Positions 44,666-53,981 are shown, numbered from the stretch's first letter. The stretch: 64,000 nt of DNA from Paraburkholderia nodosa DSM 21604 (GCF_000519185.1 NZ_JAFA01000007.1:124001-188000), one strand, 5' to 3'. Numbers and translations: made by a program. Notes: generated from the sequence alone by a model not told the origin.

Positions 44666-45595
44666 CTAGAGCGCTTTCACCAGCTCCGGCACGGCGTTGA
44701 AGAGGTCGCCAACGAGGCCATAGTCGGCCACGCCGAAAATGGGCGCTTCGGCATCCTTATTGATGGCGACAATGACTTTCGAGTCCTTCATGCCTGCGAG
44801 GTGCTGGATGGCTCCGGATATTCCCACGGCGACGTAAAGTTCCGGCGCCACGATCTTGCCGGTCTGACCGACTTGCAGGTCGTTGGCCGCGAAGCCGGAA
44901 TCCACGGCGGCGCGCGAAGCGCCGATGGCGGCGCCCAGCTTTTCCGCGAGCGGATCGAGGATCGCGAAGTTCTCGGCGCTGCCAAGGCCGCGGCCGCCCG
45001 AAACCACCACGCGCGCGGACGTGAGGTCAGGGCGATCGCTCGTGGCGATCTCGCGGCGGATGAACCGCGACAGACCCGTGTCGGCAACGGCGGGCGCCTC
45101 CACGACTTCCGCGTTGCCGCCGGACGTTGCGGCAGCGTCGAACGCCGTCGTGCGAATCGTGGCGACTTTTACGGCGTCTGCCGATTGCACCGTGGCGATG
45201 GCGTTGCCCGCGTAGATGGGACGCTGGAACGTATCGGCGGCGTCGATCGCGATGACGTCGGAAATCTGCGCGGAATCCAGCTTGGCGGCAATGCGCGGCG
45301 CGGCGTTCTTGCCCGCTGCCGTTGCCGGGAAGAGGACGTGCGAATAGTCTTTGGCGAGCGCCACGATCTGGGCCGCGATGTTCTCAGCCAGTGCGTCGGC
45401 GAAATGCGGCGCGTCGACGAATATGACTTTGTCCACGCCCGCGACCTTGCTGGCTGCATCGGCTACGGCGCGCGCGCCGCTGCCCGCGACGAGCACGTGC
45501 ACGCCATTGGCAAGCTGTTGCGCGGCGCTGATGGTGTGAAGCGTGGCAGCCTTGAGCTGCGCGTTGTCATGTTCGGCAATAACAAGCGTCGTCAT
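44666..45595 (-). CDS. etfA: Electron transfer flavoprotein alpha subunit
   Basis: This 309-residue protein is the FAD-carrying ETF subunit. The C-terminal half has the family motifs [50 protein letters not shown] and [12 protein letters not shown] takes electrons from flavin dehydrogenases and passes them to ETF:quinone oxidoreductase, whose gene lies upstream on the other strand. It is the last gene of the four-gene operon, directly behind etfB. Confidence 0.93.
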   Translation of the reverse strand: MTTLVIAEHDNAQLKAATLHTISAAQQLANGVHVLVAGSGARAVADAASKVAGVDKVIFVDAPHFADALAENIAAQIVALAKDYSHVLFPATAAGKNAAPRIAAKLDSAQISDVIAIDAADTFQRPIYAGNAIATVQSADAVKVATIRTTAFDAAATSGGNAEVVEAPAVADTGLSRFIRREIATSDRPDLTSARVVVSGGRGLGSAENFAILDPLAEKLGAAIGASRAAVDSGFAANDLQVGQTGKIVAPELYVAVGISGAIQHLAGMKDSKVIVAINKDAEAPIFGVADYGLVGDLFNAVPELVKAL

Positions 45596-46345
45596 TTAGA
45601 TTACCTTCGCATCGTGTTTGAGTTTCTCGACGAGCGCCGCGACGTCCGGCACCGTCACGCCCGCCTTGCGCGCGGCGGGCTCGACCACCTTGAGCGTCTT
45701 GAGCCGCGGCGACGGGTCGACTCCCAGCGAATCCGGCGTAGCGGTTTCCAGCGGCTTCTTTTTGGCCTTCATGATGCTCGGCAGCGTCACGTAGCGTGGT
45801 TCGTTCAGGCGCAGATCGGTCGTGATGATGGCCGGCAACGGCAAGGCGATCACTTCGAGGCCGCCGTCGACTTCGCGCGTCACGGTGGCCGTCGAGCCTT
45901 CGATTTCGATGTGGCTGGCGAAGGTCGCCTGCGGCCAGTCGAGGAGCGCCGCGAGCAACTGGCCGGTCTGGCCGGCATCGTCGTCGATCGCCTGTTTGCC
46001 GAGGATCACCAGTTGCGGTTGTTCTTTTGCGATGACCGCCTTGAGGAGCTTCGCGACCGCGAGCGGTTGCAGCTCGGCGTCCGTCTCGACCAGCACGCCG
46101 CGATCGGCGCCGATGGCGAGTGCGGTACGCAGCGTTTCCTGGCTCTGGGCAACGCCGCAGGAAACGGCGATCACTTCGCTGGCCTGGCCCGCTTCCTTCA
46201 GCCGTGTTGCGGCTTCCGTCGCGATTTCGTCGAACGGGTTCATCGACATCTTCACGTTGCCGATGTCGACGCCCGAGTGGTCGGACTTCACGCGCACCTT
46301 CACGTTGTAGTCGACAACACGTTTCACTGCGGTAATCACTTTCAT
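45596..46345 (-). CDS. etfB: Electron transfer flavoprotein beta subunit
   Basis: This 249-residue ETF beta subunit starts [20 protein letters not shown] and has the conserved [18 protein letters not shown] segment and the AMP-binding [16 protein letters not shown] segment. With EtfA it forms the soluble electron carrier for the flavin dehydrogenase encoded two genes upstream. The ATG at 46345 follows GAGGAAGATGAG; a long upstream extension lies in hutD. It directly abuts etfA. Confidence 0.93.
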   Translation of the reverse strand: MKVITAVKRVVDYNVKVRVKSDHSGVDIGNVKMSMNPFDEIATEAATRLKEAGQASEVIAVSCGVAQSQETLRTALAIGADRGVLVETDAELQPLAVAKLLKAVIAKEQPQLVILGKQAIDDDAGQTGQLLAALLDWPQATFASHIEIEGSTATVTREVDGGLEVIALPLPAIITTDLRLNEPRYVTLPSIMKAKKKPLETATPDSLGVDPSPRLKTLKVVEPAARKAGVTVPDVAALVEKLKHDAKVI

Positions 46346-46365
46346 CTCATCTTCCTCAGATTCAA

Positions 46366-46959
46366 TCATTCGTGCGTGCTGGCGGGCTCGATGGTCACGA
46401 GCACAGGAAGCCTGGTGCGCATCGACTCGCCAATGGCGGGAGCGACTGGCGAGAACTGCATGGCGCGATCCAGACGTTCGGCGATCAGAAACTGGCCCGC
46501 TTCGAGATTGCCCGCTGCATGACCTTCGCCCGCGCGCCAGGCGCATCCGGCATGAAGCGCAACGACGGCGACCGCACAACCTGGCAATACGCTGACCGGC
46601 TCGGCAATGGCCCTGATGCTCGCGCGGTAACGGCTCCTGGCGGTCATGACGTTGAGTGCAGTCACCGGGCCGTCGATGAGCGTCGCTTGCCAGTCCAGGC
46701 CGCCGTCGTATTCACCAGCTACGCACGGCTCGAGCGTCACGGCCGAATTCGTCTCGCGCAGCATGACGCCGGCGCCGCGCAGCACGAACGACAGCCGATC
46801 GATGCCCTCGAATCGCGAATAGGGCCCATCGCGTTCCACCTCGGCGAGACTGATGCGCCAATGGGACCCGCCCGATGCAATCGTCCGCGTGAGCCCGCCG
46901 CCGTTGCGCCAACGCTCCACGGGCAGCGAATCGAGCGAACGGACTTCGAATGCAGACAT
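46366..46959 (-). CDS. hutD: HutD-family protein
   Basis: This 197-residue cupin-fold protein has the HutD pattern: [16 protein letters not shown] at the start, [22 protein letters not shown], and a [21 protein letters not shown] segment. HutD genes accompany histidine utilisation genes and modulate that pathway by an unknown mechanism. Here it sits between a flavin dehydrogenase gene (10-base gap) and etfB (20-base gap), so it may serve the local catabolic step instead. The ATG at 46959 is the first that leaves the upstream gene. Confidence 0.82.
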   Translation of the reverse strand: MSAFEVRSLDSLPVERWRNGGGLTRTIASGGSHWRISLAEVERDGPYSRFEGIDRLSFVLRGAGVMLRETNSAVTLEPCVAGEYDGGLDWQATLIDGPVTALNVMTARSRYRASIRAIAEPVSVLPGCAVAVVALHAGCAWRAGEGHAAGNLEAGQFLIAERLDRAMQFSPVAPAIGESMRTRLPVLVTIEPASTHE

Positions 46960-46969
46960 ATCCGGCGCC

Positions 46970-48157
46970 TCAGGACACCGCGCCGAGGCCGTATTTGCCC
47001 GTGAGCAGTTCGCCCGTTTCGAAGCGTTCGATCGAATACGGCTTGAGCGAAATGTCGGTCGGCAGGCCCAGCGCTTCCTGCGCGAGCACGCGGCCCACCG
47101 TGGGCGAGAGCTTGAAGCCGTGGCCTGAGAAGCCATAGCCCACCACCAGTCCTTCGATGCCCGGCAATTTCCCCAGCACGGGGTTCCAGTCGGGGGTCAC
47201 GTCGTACACACCGGTCCACGAGGAGGCAATGCCCGCGGTCTCGTACTCGGGGAAGCGTTCGGCGACCTGTGCGCCGACTTCGACGACGTAATCCATCGGG
47301 ATATCGCCCTGCTCGGTTTCCGTCGTGTTCAGCTTCTCGCCGACCACGCCTTCGCTCACGAGCATCTGGTTGCCGCCGTAGCTTCGGTAGTACAGCATGC
47401 CGGTGGAGGCGAGGTCCTTGAAGACCGGCATGTTGAAGGTGTATTTGGCGGCGTCGCACTCCAGCGCCAGCACGGCATGGCGTTCCGGCATGATGGGCAG
47501 CGCGCGGCCGGTCCAGCCGGAAAGTTCCGGAGTCCAGATGTTTTGCGTGCTGATGACCATCGAAGTCGCGAAGTCGCCAATACTCGTCGAAACGCCGACG
47601 ACCTTGTTGCCTTCGAGCAGAATCTTGTTCACCGAGGCGTTCTCGCGAATCGTCACGCCGCCGCGGCGCGCGGCGCGAGAGAAGCTCGTTGCCACCAGGT
47701 ACGCGTCGGCGAAACCGGCTTCCGGCTCGTAGCCGATCAGCGCGGCGTCGTCGAATCGCGCGATGGGCAGCAGCTCTTTCGCTTGCTGCGCGCTGAGCAG
47801 TTCGAGCGGAATGCCTTGCGCCTTTTGCTGATTGAGCGACGCTCGCAGCGGCTCGAGCTTGTCGCCTTCGCTCGCCACGATCATGTAGCCGCACTTCACG
47901 AGGCCGCACGAGGCCTCTTCATCGCCCAGATAGTTGGCGAAGTCGTTGAAGACGTCCCACGATTTGCGCGCAAGCTCCACGTTCTCCTTCACGGAGTAGT
48001 GCGTGCGGAGAATGCCCGATGACTGCGAGGTCGTTCCGGCCCCAATCGTTCCACGGTCGAGCACCAGAACGTTCTTCGCGCCGAGCTTCGAAAGCTGGAA
48101 CGCTACCGAACTGCCGATTACTCCCGCGCCAATCACCACCACATCGTATGAGTTCAC
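46970..48157 (-). CDS. DAO-family FAD dehydrogenase, probable ETF-linked N-methyl amino acid dehydrogenase
   Basis: This 395-residue flavoprotein belongs to the D-amino-acid/sarcosine oxidase family. The N-terminus has the FAD motif VVVIGAGVIGSSVAFQLSKLG and the C-terminal part has GLVVGYGFSGHGFKLSPTVGR, as in sarcosine and dimethylglycine dehydrogenases. A GTG start follows AAGGAAGCGGAATC. It leads an operon with hutD, etfB and etfA, and the ETF:quinone oxidoreductase gene is divergent from it, so it probably passes electrons to ETF and not to oxygen. N-methylproline, dimethylglycine or sarcosine are the likely substrates; which one is an inference from the neighbouring Rieske demethylase and proline genes. 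Confidence 0.8.
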   Translation of the reverse strand: MNSYDVVVIGAGVIGSSVAFQLSKLGAKNVLVLDRGTIGAGTTSQSSGILRTHYSVKENVELARKSWDVFNDFANYLGDEEASCGLVKCGYMIVASEGDKLEPLRASLNQQKAQGIPLELLSAQQAKELLPIARFDDAALIGYEPEAGFADAYLVATSFSRAARRGGVTIRENASVNKILLEGNKVVGVSTSIGDFATSMVISTQNIWTPELSGWTGRALPIMPERHAVLALECDAAKYTFNMPVFKDLASTGMLYYRSYGGNQMLVSEGVVGEKLNTTETEQGDIPMDYVVEVGAQVAERFPEYETAGIASSWTGVYDVTPDWNPVLGKLPGIEGLVVGYGFSGHGFKLSPTVGRVLAQEALGLPTDISLKPYSIERFETGELLTGKYGLGAVS

Positions 48158-48463
48158 GATTCCGCTTCCTTCGTTGGTCAAGTCGTGGACACAGTGTGAC
48201 GGCGACGAATCGACGGAATGCCAATATAAGAGCGGGCGATCTTTAGCAAAAGCGAGCATCGGCACCGAAGCGCAGCCGCGGTCGGGCGAGCCGTTGCGCG
48301 CGGCGAATGCAACGCCTCGTTGTGTGGAGCATAAGCAGGCGTTATCTCACCGGGGCGCGAATTTTTTCGGTCTTACGATGCGCTGCACGTGACGCATTCC
48401 CGCGTCGCAGCGTCTCGCGGCCGCCTCGCCAAGGTTGCCCGTTGCCCGCATACGGTTATCGAC
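48158..48463. other. 306-base divergent region between the flavin dehydrogenase and ETF-QO genes
   Basis: The gap separates two divergent genes of the same electron-transfer route and should hold both promoters. I see no copy of the TGAAC palindrome, no strong hairpin and no gene in it. Confidence 0.5.
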
Positions 48464-50137
48464 ATGAATACACAGTCTCTCGTTGAGCAGTACGGTCCGC
48501 GCGAATCCATGGAGTTTGACGTCGTCATCGTTGGCGGCGGTCCAGCGGGCTTGTCGGCGGCGATTCGCCTGAAGCAGCTCGCCCAGGAGCAAGGCAGGGA
48601 CGTGAGCGTCTGCGTGCTGGAGAAAGGCTCCGGGATTGGGGCGCATATTCTTTCGGGCGCGGTCATGGACCCCAGGGCGCTCACCGAACTCATTCCCGAC
48701 TGGAAGGCGCAGGGCGCGCCGTTGAACGTCGAGGTGACTGAGGATCGCTTTCTCTTTCTCTCCGAGCAGGGCGCGCGAAGCGTTCCCAACTGGCTGCTGC
48801 CCGACAACTTCAGGAACCACCGCAACTATATTGTGAGCCTCGGCAATGTCACCCGGTGGCTGGGCCAGCAGGCCGAATCGCTGGGCGTGGAAGTATTCGC
48901 GGGTTTTCCGGCGGCCGAAGTGCTTTATGGCGAGCGCGGCGAAGTACGTGGCGTCGCCACCGCAAACATGGGCATCGGCAAAGACGGTAAGCCGGGCGAC
49001 GCGTTCCAGCCCGGCATGGAGCTGCGTGCGAAATACACGCTCTTTGCCGAGGGCGCGCGCGGCCACCTGGGCCGGCAGCTCATGGAACGCTTCGAGTTGC
49101 GCAGAGGGGCCGATCCGCAGGTCTATGGGCTAGGCATCAAGGAGCTTTGGGAAATCGACCCGAAGCGCCATCAGCCCGGCCTGGTGATTCATACGGCTGG
49201 TTGGCCACTCGAGCGCGATACCTATGGCGGGTCGTTCCTTTATCACCTCGATAACAACCAGGTCGTGGTTGGCTTCGTGGTCGGCCTTGGTTACACGAAT
49301 CCTTACTTGTCTCCGTTCGAGGAATTCCAGCGCTACAAGACGCACCCCGAGATCCGCAAATTTCTCGAAGGCGGCAAGCGCCTGTCTTACGGTGCGCGCG
49401 CCATTACGGCAGGCGGGTTGATGTCATTGCCCAAGCTGGTGTTTCCGGGCGGCGGACTGATTGGATGCGAGGCCGGCTTCCTGAACGTCTCGCGTATCAA
49501 GGGAAGCCACGCGGCCATTGCGACCGGCAAGATGGCGGCCGAAGCGGTCTTCGGCGCCGTGTGCGGCGGCCGCCAGAACGATGTCCTGATTGAATACCCG
49601 GAAGCCTTCGAACGCTCGTGGCTCAGAGACGAATTGCACCGCGCCCGCAATTTCAAGCAATGGATGAGCAAGGGCTTGTACACGGGCACGCTGATGGTTG
49701 GCATCGAGCAAAAGCTATTGGGCGGCCGGGTGCCCTGGACGCTGCATCACAAGCACGCGGACCATCAGACCTTGCGCCCGGCGAACCAATGCAAGGAAAT
49801 TGTCTATCCGAAACCGGACGGCAAGCTGACATTCGACCGGCTCTCCTCGGTGTTCCTCTCGAATACGAATCACGAGGAAAACCAGCCGGCGCACCTCACC
49901 TTGAAGGACGCGTCTGTGCCAGTGCGGCTCAATCTGGCGGTCTATGGTGGACCGGAGTCGCGCTTCTGTCCTGCGGGCGTCTATGAGTTCACGAGCGACG
50001 CCTCTCGCGGCAGCCAGCTGGTGATCAACGCGCAAAACTGCGTGCACTGCAAGACCTGCGATATCAAGGACCCTGCGCAAAACATCGTCTGGGTGACGCC
50101 GGAAGGAGGCGGCGGCCCCAACTACCCGAATATGTAG
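48464..50137 (+). CDS. Electron transfer flavoprotein:ubiquinone oxidoreductase
   Basis: This 557-residue membrane-associated enzyme takes electrons from reduced ETF and passes them to quinone. It has an N-terminal FAD motif (FDVVIVGGGPAGLSAAIRL), the membrane-binding middle part, and a C-terminal [4Fe-4S] site with Cys502, Cys526, Cys529 and Cys532 (NCVHCKTCDIKDP). The ATG at 48464 is preferred; a second ATG at 48509 starts closer to the FAD motif. It is divergent from the flavin-hutD-etfBA operon, completing a dedicated electron path from the local dehydrogenase to the respiratory chain. Confidence 0.92.
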   Translation: MNTQSLVEQYGPRESMEFDVVIVGGGPAGLSAAIRLKQLAQEQGRDVSVCVLEKGSGIGAHILSGAVMDPRALTELIPDWKAQGAPLNVEVTEDRFLFLSEQGARSVPNWLLPDNFRNHRNYIVSLGNVTRWLGQQAESLGVEVFAGFPAAEVLYGERGEVRGVATANMGIGKDGKPGDAFQPGMELRAKYTLFAEGARGHLGRQLMERFELRRGADPQVYGLGIKELWEIDPKRHQPGLVIHTAGWPLERDTYGGSFLYHLDNNQVVVGFVVGLGYTNPYLSPFEEFQRYKTHPEIRKFLEGGKRLSYGARAITAGGLMSLPKLVFPGGGLIGCEAGFLNVSRIKGSHAAIATGKMAAEAVFGAVCGGRQNDVLIEYPEAFERSWLRDELHRARNFKQWMSKGLYTGTLMVGIEQKLLGGRVPWTLHHKHADHQTLRPANQCKEIVYPKPDGKLTFDRLSSVFLSNTNHEENQPAHLTLKDASVPVRLNLAVYGGPESRFCPAGVYEFTSDASRGSQLVINAQNCVHCKTCDIKDPAQNIVWVTPEGGGGPNYPNM

Positions 50138-50195
50138 CCGCGAGCCGGGCCGGGGCGTGTTCATAAGGGGCGGTGATGCTTAATATAATCGACCT

Positions 50196-50209
50196 GAACG
50201 TATGTTCAA
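50196..50209. promoter_or_regulatory. TGAAC-N4-GTTCA operator 4
   Basis: TGAACGTATGTTCA has the same arms and spacing as the three sites beside the TetR gene 18 kb away. It lies about 390 bases before the second binding-protein gene. Confidence 0.65.
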
Positions 50210-50344
50210 TCCGGCGGTCGGCCAGGCATCGTGATTTTCCCTGGGTTATCGGTGAAATCGCCGAAAAACGTAAAAATTGCGCGTTGCGCACAAATTTGAC
50301 GCGCTACTATGCCGTCTAACCGCTCGCTTTGCTTGACCTGATGT

Positions 50345-50358
50345 TGAACCGATGTTCA
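50345..50358. promoter_or_regulatory. TGAAC-N4-GTTCA operator 5
   Basis: TGAACCGATGTTCA has the same arms and spacing as the other four copies and lies 242 bases before the binding-protein start codon. The pair with operator 4 suggests cooperative or looped repression of this gene. Confidence 0.65.
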
Positions 50359-50599
50359 GTGTTGGTGCAGGGAAAATCCGGGTTCGCACACGGATTGTGA
50401 GTCGAGTCTGTCCCTTGCGGACGACGGACAGATGCAAGGACGGGCAACAACGATCGGATGGGGAGCACGGTTATTCAATTAGTAAGGATCGCGAAATGAT
50501 CGGTTTTTAGTACCTGGTTGTGTCGCACGAGATGTTTTCTTAAACCTGAAAGCGATTGACGCGGAGTGCGTCATTTGATGTCGTCAAGGAGTGGATGGA

Positions 50600-51676
50600 A
50601 TGGAACTGCACAAGACGTTGACCCCGAAGATTGTGGCTCTTGCTGCAGTCGCCACGATCAGTACGGCCGCCTCTGCAAGCAACCTCATGTTCGCCAGCTG
50701 GGGCGGGTCCTATCAGGACACCCAGGTGACGACGGCAGCGAAGCCGTTCGCCGCGAAGACCGGAACGAACGTCCAGGTCGACACGTACAACGGCGGCATC
50801 GCCCAGATCCGCAGCCAGGTTCAAACGAAGAACGTCACGTGGGACGTGGTGGACATGCAGTTGGCCGACGCGGCGCGCGCCTGCGATGAGGGCCTTCTCG
50901 AGAAGGTGAATCCCGCTTCGCTGCCTGCGGGAAAAACGGGGACTCCCGCGAAATCCGACTTCCTGCCGGGCGGCTTGTCGGACTGCATGGTCGGCAATGT
51001 CGCGTGGTCGACCATGATCACCTACAACAAAGACGCGTTCAAAGGCACCGCGCCGACCACGATCTCGGACTTCTTCGACCTCAAGCGCTTCCCAGGCAAG
51101 CGCGGGCTCAGGAAGTCGCCTGAAGGCGCACTGGAATGGGCGTTGCTCGCCGACGGCGTGAAACCCGCCGACGTGTACAAGGTGCTCGCGACTTCGGCAG
51201 GCGTGGACCGCGCGTTCAAGAAGCTCGACACCATCAAGCCTTCTATCGTGTGGTGGGAAGCGGGCGCGCAGCCGCCGCAACTGCTCGCCGACCGCGAAGT
51301 GACGATGACGAGTGCGTACCCGAACCGCATCTGGGTGGCCGTCGAGCAGGACAAAAAGCCCTTTGGCTTTCTTTGGGACGGCGAGGTCAAGAACATCGAG
51401 GGCTACGCGATCGTCAAGGGCACGAAGAACCTGCAGGCCGCCGAAGACTTCGTGAAGTTCGCCACGTCGACGGAACAGCTTGCGAAGCTCTCGACCGATA
51501 CGGCGCTCGGGCCGATGCGCAAATCGTCGATTCCGCTGATCAATCCCGCTGTTACGCCCTATCTGCCGACGAATCCGGCGAACACGAAGGACGCCGTCGA
51601 TGTCGACGTCAACTTCTGGGCCGACCACGGCGACGATCTGAACCAGAAGTTCGCGGTCTGGCTCGGCAGCAAGTAA
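50600..51676 (+). CDS. PotD-like periplasmic substrate-binding protein 2
   Basis: This 358-residue secreted protein is a paralog of the binding protein at 42.5 kb, sharing long stretches such as YNGGIAQIRSQV and TKNVTWDVVD. It has a signal peptide (MELHKTLTPKIVALAAVATIS, cut near ASASN) and begins LMFASWGGSYQ. The ATG at 50600 lies eight bases after AAGGAG; a GTG at 50591 overlaps that site and is unlikely. It probably delivers a cationic or zwitterionic ligand to the PotABC-like importer at 34-37 kb. Two TGAAC palindromes upstream suggest control by the TetR protein. Confidence 0.86.
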   Translation: MELHKTLTPKIVALAAVATISTAASASNLMFASWGGSYQDTQVTTAAKPFAAKTGTNVQVDTYNGGIAQIRSQVQTKNVTWDVVDMQLADAARACDEGLLEKVNPASLPAGKTGTPAKSDFLPGGLSDCMVGNVAWSTMITYNKDAFKGTAPTTISDFFDLKRFPGKRGLRKSPEGALEWALLADGVKPADVYKVLATSAGVDRAFKKLDTIKPSIVWWEAGAQPPQLLADREVTMTSAYPNRIWVAVEQDKKPFGFLWDGEVKNIEGYAIVKGTKNLQAAEDFVKFATSTEQLAKLSTDTALGPMRKSSIPLINPAVTPYLPTNPANTKDAVDVDVNFWADHGDDLNQKFAVWLGSK

Positions 51677-51698
51677 ATCAACCGAATGCCTCCACCCG

Positions 51699-51731
51699 TT
51701 GCACTTTCGACGCAGGATGTCGAAAGTGCAA
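51699..51731 (+). terminator. Hairpin after binding protein 2
   Basis: TTGCACTTTCGAC (51699-51711) pairs perfectly with GTCGAAAGTGCAA (51719-51731) around a seven-base loop. The following CTATTCATTTG has only a weak T-tract, so it may be a partial terminator that lowers expression of the downstream racemase-family gene. Confidence 0.65.
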
Positions 51732-51781
51732 CTATTCATTTGTGAGCGGGACGACACCTCGCGCATGCTCTAGAGAGAACC

Positions 51782-52834
51782 ATGACCTTCAAGCGCACCT
51801 TTCATGCTGTTGAAACTCACGCCGGCGAACCCATGCGGGTGATTACCGGCGGCGTGCCGCATATTCCGGGCAATACGGTGTACGAGCAGATGAAGTGGCT
51901 CCGGGAGAACGACGACCAGATCCGCAAGCTCATGCTGCGCGAGCCGCGCGGCTATCCTCCGCTTTGCTGCAATCTGATCGTTCCGGCCAAACATCCGGAC
52001 GCCGCGGCGGGATACATCATCATGGAGCAAGTCGAGTATCCGGTGATGAGCGGCGGCAATACGATCTCCGTTGCCACGGTCCTGCTCGAAACCGGCATGC
52101 TGCCGATGCAGGAACCCGTTACCGAATTTCAGCTCGAAGCGCCGGCGGGGTTGATCGGTATCCGCGCAGAATGCGCGAACGGCAAGGTCACGCAGGTGAC
52201 CTTCAGGAACGTTCCGGCCTTCGCGCCCTACGTCGATACCGTGATCGAGGTGCCTCATCTTGGCAAGGTCACAGTCGACGTGGGTTGGGGCGGCATGTTC
52301 TATGTCATCGCCGACGTGCGGCAATTCACGGGGCTCGAACTCATTCCGGAGCACGGCCGCGAAATCACGCGCATTTCGTCGCTCATTCTCAAAGCCGCAC
52401 AGGAGCAGTTGCCGGTTAAGCATCCTCACTATCCCGGCTACGGCATTACCGTCGCCCAACTCTCCGGCCCGACCACCAACCCCAACGCGGACTGGAAGAA
52501 TGCGGTTACGGTAGCCAGTGGCGAGATCGATTTCGATAATCCCGCCACCTGGACCGGCGCGATCGATCGTTGCCCGTGTGGCACGGGCACGTCCGCGAAA
52601 ATGGCGACACTGTTTGCCAAGGGGCAGCTGGATCTGAATCAGCCGTTCCGTCACGAGGGCATACTCGGCACCGTCTTTACGGGGCGCCTCGTGGAGCAGG
52701 TCGCGATCGACGAAATCAAGGCCGTCGTGCCGACCATTTCCGGGCGTTCGTGGATCTATGGATACAACACCTATGTCCTCGACCCGGACGATCCGTTCGT
52801 CAACGGCTTTACGGTAGGCGATATCTGGGCCTGA
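51782..52834 (+). CDS. Proline racemase superfamily enzyme, Ser/Cys type (hydroxyproline dehydratase or epimerase)
   Basis: This 350-residue protein has the two catalytic motifs of the proline racemase superfamily: MSGGNTI, where Ser90 replaces the usual first Cys, and DRCPCGTGTSAK, where Cys266 is the second catalytic residue. Proline racemase and most 4-hydroxyproline 2-epimerases have Cys/Cys; forms with a changed first or second residue include trans-3-hydroxy-L-proline dehydratases. With the Ldh-family reductase near putA it could turn 3-hydroxyproline into pyrroline-2-carboxylate and then proline; with the 61-64 kb genes it could act as a 4-hydroxyproline epimerase. It is the second gene after the binding protein. 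Confidence 0.8.
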   Translation: MTFKRTFHAVETHAGEPMRVITGGVPHIPGNTVYEQMKWLRENDDQIRKLMLREPRGYPPLCCNLIVPAKHPDAAAGYIIMEQVEYPVMSGGNTISVATVLLETGMLPMQEPVTEFQLEAPAGLIGIRAECANGKVTQVTFRNVPAFAPYVDTVIEVPHLGKVTVDVGWGGMFYVIADVRQFTGLELIPEHGREITRISSLILKAAQEQLPVKHPHYPGYGITVAQLSGPTTNPNADWKNAVTVASGEIDFDNPATWTGAIDRCPCGTGTSAKMATLFAKGQLDLNQPFRHEGILGTVFTGRLVEQVAIDEIKAVVPTISGRSWIYGYNTYVLDPDDPFVNGFTVGDIWA

Positions 52835-52849
52835 CCGCTTGAGCAGAAT

Positions 52850-52884
52850 GCCCTGCGCGGGTGGAGGTGCACCCGTCGCAGGGC
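52850..52884. terminator. Hairpin between the racemase-family and LysR genes
   Basis: GCCCTGCG-CGGGTG (52850-52863) pairs with CACCCG-t-CGCAGGGC (52870-52884) with one bulged base. It lies between convergent genes; there is no clear T-tract. Confidence 0.6.
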
Positions 52885-52912
52885 TCTCGTGCTGGCGGCG
52901 TGGCGCGTCTGG

Positions 52913-53839
52913 TCAGCGCTGCGTCGGATCCCCTCGCAGCCACTCGATAAGCTGCGTGATGACCGGTGTAATGGTCCGGCCGTGAGGCACCACCACGAAA
53001 TAGGCGTCGCTGGGCCGGAACGTCGCGAGGTCGATGCGGACCAGGTCTCCCGATCGCAGCAGGTCGTCGACCAGTCTGTTCCAGCCGAGTGCGATTCCCT
53101 GTCCATATCGCACGGCTTGAATGGCGTCCGTGTAGAGGCTGCACCGTAGCACCTTGTTCAGGCGCGCGGGCCGGTACCCGACGGCGCGAAACCATTCGTT
53201 CCAGCCCATCCAGCCTTCGGACGTGGCATCCGACTCCACGAGCGCCATCTTCGCCAGGTCGTCGAGCGAGCGAGGCGCGCCGTATTCCTCCAGGAACGCC
53301 GGCGAGCATACGGGGAAGACTTCAACATCGAACAACAAGGTCGAAGTCCCGTCCGGCCAGCTGCCGTCCCCGTAGCGCACGGCGACGTCGACCTCGACAT
53401 GCCGAAGGTCGGCCGTAAACATGTCGGTCGACAACCGCAGCTGCAAAGGGGGATCGAGCTTCTTCAGCTTCGCGAGCCGCGGCAGGAGCCGGAACTGCGA
53501 AAACGCAGCCGTCGAAGCCAGCACCAGTTCTCTTTGCTCGGTTCCGGTCACCAGTCGATCGAACACGCCTGCGATCTTCTGCATCGACTCGGCGACGACC
53601 ACGTATAGCGCTTCGCCTTCACTCGTCAGATCAATTGAGCGATGCAGGCGGTGAAAGAGCTGCACGCCGAGCGTTTCTTCGAGGAACCGCACCTGTCGGC
53701 TCACCGCGGACTGCGTGACCCCCAGTTCGCTTGCCGCGTAGGTGAAACTCCCAAGGCGCGCCACGGCCTCGAACTCGACAAGGGCGGTCAGCGAGGGAAC
53801 GATCCGACGATAGCCTTTCGTTGCTTTGGTAGTTTTCAT
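52913..53839 (-). CDS. LysR-family regulator, GcvA-like
   Basis: This 308-residue LysR protein has the GcvA-type helix-turn-helix (LVEFEAVARLGSFTYAASEL, then GVTQSAVSRQVRFLEETLGVQLFHR) and an effector domain. It is divergent from the Rieske demethylase gene and is the likely activator of the demethylase pair. A TTCG-N11-CGAA dyad in the gap fits a LysR site. Confidence 0.88.
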   Translation of the reverse strand: MKTTKATKGYRRIVPSLTALVEFEAVARLGSFTYAASELGVTQSAVSRQVRFLEETLGVQLFHRLHRSIDLTSEGEALYVVVAESMQKIAGVFDRLVTGTEQRELVLASTAAFSQFRLLPRLAKLKKLDPPLQLRLSTDMFTADLRHVEVDVAVRYGDGSWPDGTSTLLFDVEVFPVCSPAFLEEYGAPRSLDDLAKMALVESDATSEGWMGWNEWFRAVGYRPARLNKVLRCSLYTDAIQAVRYGQGIALGWNRLVDDLLRSGDLVRIDLATFRPSDAYFVVVPHGRTITPVITQLIEWLRGDPTQR

Positions 53840-53981
53840 CCGCTTTCAAATCTGTCGACGGGTAAGGCAAGTGGGTTTGTGCCTGCATTGACGACCATCT
53901 TTTTCCGGGGAAACCCTGACCTGGCATTCCCTGCTGGTCGGCCCGCGGGGCCCGTTTTGGGCACCGCATTCCGGGCGCATT

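Larger units (their letters stand above)
50138..50599. other. 462-base regulatory region before binding protein 2
   Basis: This gap holds two TGAAC-N4-GTTCA palindromes (operators 4 and 5) 149 bases apart, and AT-rich segments (around 50180 and 50260-50310) that probably include the promoter. No gene is visible in it. Confidence 0.6.
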
